Assembly: GCA_039193195.1 (NCBI GenBank) | Contig: JBCCWS010000002.1 | Coordinates: 310,001 to 374,000 of the forward strand | Length of the DNA stretch: 64,000 bases | Direction: 5' to 3' | From: Pseudomonadota bacterium | GTDB taxonomy: Bacteria; Pseudomonadota; Gammaproteobacteria; Steroidobacterales; JBCBZW01 | Shown here: in pieces, positions 63,060 to 64,000 of the stretch | How the letters are laid out: each line of letters begins with the position of its first letter | Numbering within the stretch: the first letter of the stretch is position 1 | Program-made: the position numbers and the translations under genes | Notes under the pieces: generated by a model | Database searches by the model: none | What the model was told of the DNA's origin: nothing | The model's input: the letters and a program-made list of their open reading frames with translations, nothing else

Positions 63060-64000
63060 ATGCTCTATCTGGTCGATGCCAGCATCTACGTGTTCCGTGC
63101 ATGGTTTTCCCTGCCCGATTCCATGACCGACCCTGCTGGTCGTCCGATCAACGCCCTCTACGGCTTCGCTCGCTTTCTCGGAGAGCTCCTGGCGACGGAA
63201 GCGCCAGGGAGTATCGGTGTGGCCTTCGACACCTCCCTCACTACCTCCTTTCGCAATGAGATTTACCCACCTTACAAGGCGAATAGGCCGCTTCCACCGC
63301 CTGAACTCGAGTACCAGTTCGCCCTGTGCCGTGAGCTGTGTCGCTTGCTGGGAGTGGCGGAGTTCGCGTCCGCGCGCTACGAGGCGGATGACATCATCGG
63401 CACGCTCGCCGCGTGGTCGCGGTTGCAGCAGACTCCCGTGGCCGTGGTGTCGGCGGATAAGGATCTGGCTCAGCTCCTTCGTGAGGGCGATGTGATGCTC
63501 GACCCAGCGCGTGAGCGACGGCTCGGGTATCGAGACATTGCCGCCGAGTACGGAGTGCGTCCCGAGCAGATCGCCGATCTGCTGGCCCTAATGGGGGATG
63601 CGGTGGACAACATTCCCGGCGTTCCGGGCATCGGCCGCAAGACCGCGATTTCCCTTCTTGGCGCCTTCGCCGATTTGGGGGAGATCTACGCGGATCTAGA
63701 TCGCATCGCCGGGCTTCAGCTGCGCGGCGCCGCGCGGGTCCAACGTCTCTTAACGGAGCACAGGGAACAGGCGTTTCTCGCCCGCGAACTGGCGACGATC
63801 GCTGAGGATGCCGATGTGGAAGCTGACGCTAGTCTCCTGCGTCGCCGCCATCCTGATCTAGAAGGGCTCGGCGCGTTCTACGACGCGCTCGGCGTGGGGG
63901 AAGTGCTGCGCAAACAGGCCTCCAGCATAGCCTGCGCGATCACCGATGAGATCCCGACCGCGCGGCGGCCGGCGGCGGCGTCCACGCCGGCGACCTTGCC
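63060..64000 (+). CDS. 5'-3' exonuclease (flap-endonuclease family), partial at 3' end
   Basis: At least 313 codons, open to the window end. Starts MLYLVDASIYVFRAWFSLP, the typical opening of PIN-like 5'-3' exonucleases. Metal ligands are seen in YEADDIIGTLA and SADKDLAQLL, and the helix-hairpin-helix DAVDNIPGVPGIGRKTA marks DNA binding. The opening matches free-standing exonucleases rather than PolA, which usually starts with a different N-terminal segment, and the C-terminal reading has become Ala/Pro-rich near 64000, so the end of the domain is close. Whether a polymerase follows cannot be seen. Confidence 0.88.
   Translation, partial: MLYLVDASIYVFRAWFSLPDSMTDPAGRPINALYGFARFLGELLATEAPGSIGVAFDTSLTTSFRNEIYPPYKANRPLPPPELEYQFALCRELCRLLGVAEFASARYEADDIIGTLAAWSRLQQTPVAVVSADKDLAQLLREGDVMLDPARERRLGYRDIAAEYGVRPEQIADLLALMGDAVDNIPGVPGIGRKTAISLLGAFADLGEIYADLDRIAGLQLRGAARVQRLLTEHREQAFLARELATIAEDADVEADASLLRRRHPDLEGLGAFYDALGVGEVLRKQASSIACAITDEIPTARRPAAASTPATL

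Noticed and set aside
63060-64000. Start of DNA polymerase I
   Set aside because: The opening sequence fits free-standing 5'-3' exonucleases, and the frame turns Ala/Pro-rich near where such proteins end; still undecidable at the window edge.

Overview
The window is GC-rich bacterial chromosome with dense genes, frequent 4-base start/stop overlaps (GTGA/ATGA) and normal housekeeping content. The gene set (oligopeptidase A, Lhr, unfused trp genes, topA-smg-dprA-LysM / def-fmt-rsmB-DUF4390-NtrYX block, argS next to an FtsN-like SPOR protein, priA, an ECF sigma factor with DUF3619 and DUF3106 partners) points to a gammaproteobacterium, probably an environmental lineage near the Xanthomonadales/Chromatiales side rather than an enteric. 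The assignment is inference from gene content only. I saw no rRNA, tRNA, CRISPR array, prophage or insertion sequence.

Layout. 1-5.4 kb: peptide ABC transporter (permease cut by the window edge, lipoprotein binding protein), an unknown membrane protein, a secreted protein with a PEP-CTERM-like tail, and an HD phosphohydrolase. 5.6-9.7 kb: oligopeptidase A, glutathione reductase and a small unknown protein. 9.9-22.3 kb: a co-directional run of Lhr helicase, a zinc dehydrogenase and an AddB/AddA-like helicase-nuclease pair. 22.3-22.9 kb: a degenerate histidine-kinase-like gene, divergent from the next block. 22.95-29.8 kb: a complete seven-gene tryptophan operon trpE-G-D-C-F-B-A preceded by a promoter, a 17-residue leader peptide with three Trp codons and a rho-independent attenuator. 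29.8-33.7 kb: DUF1028 protein, gamma-carbonic-anhydrase-like protein, glutaredoxin-like protein, aroE and hemB. 34.1-36.2 kb: an HvfA-type Cys-rich precursor peptide, tag, a MAPEG protein and a VOC protein. 36.2-41.8 kb (minus): topA, smg, dprA and a LysM lipoprotein. 42-49.2 kb (plus): def, fmt, rsmB, DUF4390, NtrY-like kinase and NtrX-like regulator. 49.2-58.7 kb (minus): a large two-component-propeller diguanylate cyclase, a CapA-like protein, a SPOR protein, argS and priA. 59-61.1 kb: ECF sigma factor operon. 61.2-64 kb: HNH endonuclease, RTX-type secreted protein and the start of a 5'-3' exonuclease that runs off the window.

Most notable points. (1) The trp attenuator can be followed base by base: Trp codons sit just before segment 1, segments 1:2 and 3:4 form clear hairpins, segment 2 can pair with segment 3, and a T-run follows. 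Its promoter places transcription initiation almost on the leader ATG, so the leader may be translated without a Shine-Dalgarno. (2) The HvfA-family peptide has two EGKC pairs flanking four identical EGAC-type decapeptide repeats, yet no MNIO (DUF692) or DUF2063 partner lies anywhere in the window. (3) Several signalling proteins have lost canonical catalytic elements: the NtrX-like regulator lacks GAFTGA and has altered Walker motifs, and the kinase-like gene beside trp lacks recognisable ATP-binding boxes.
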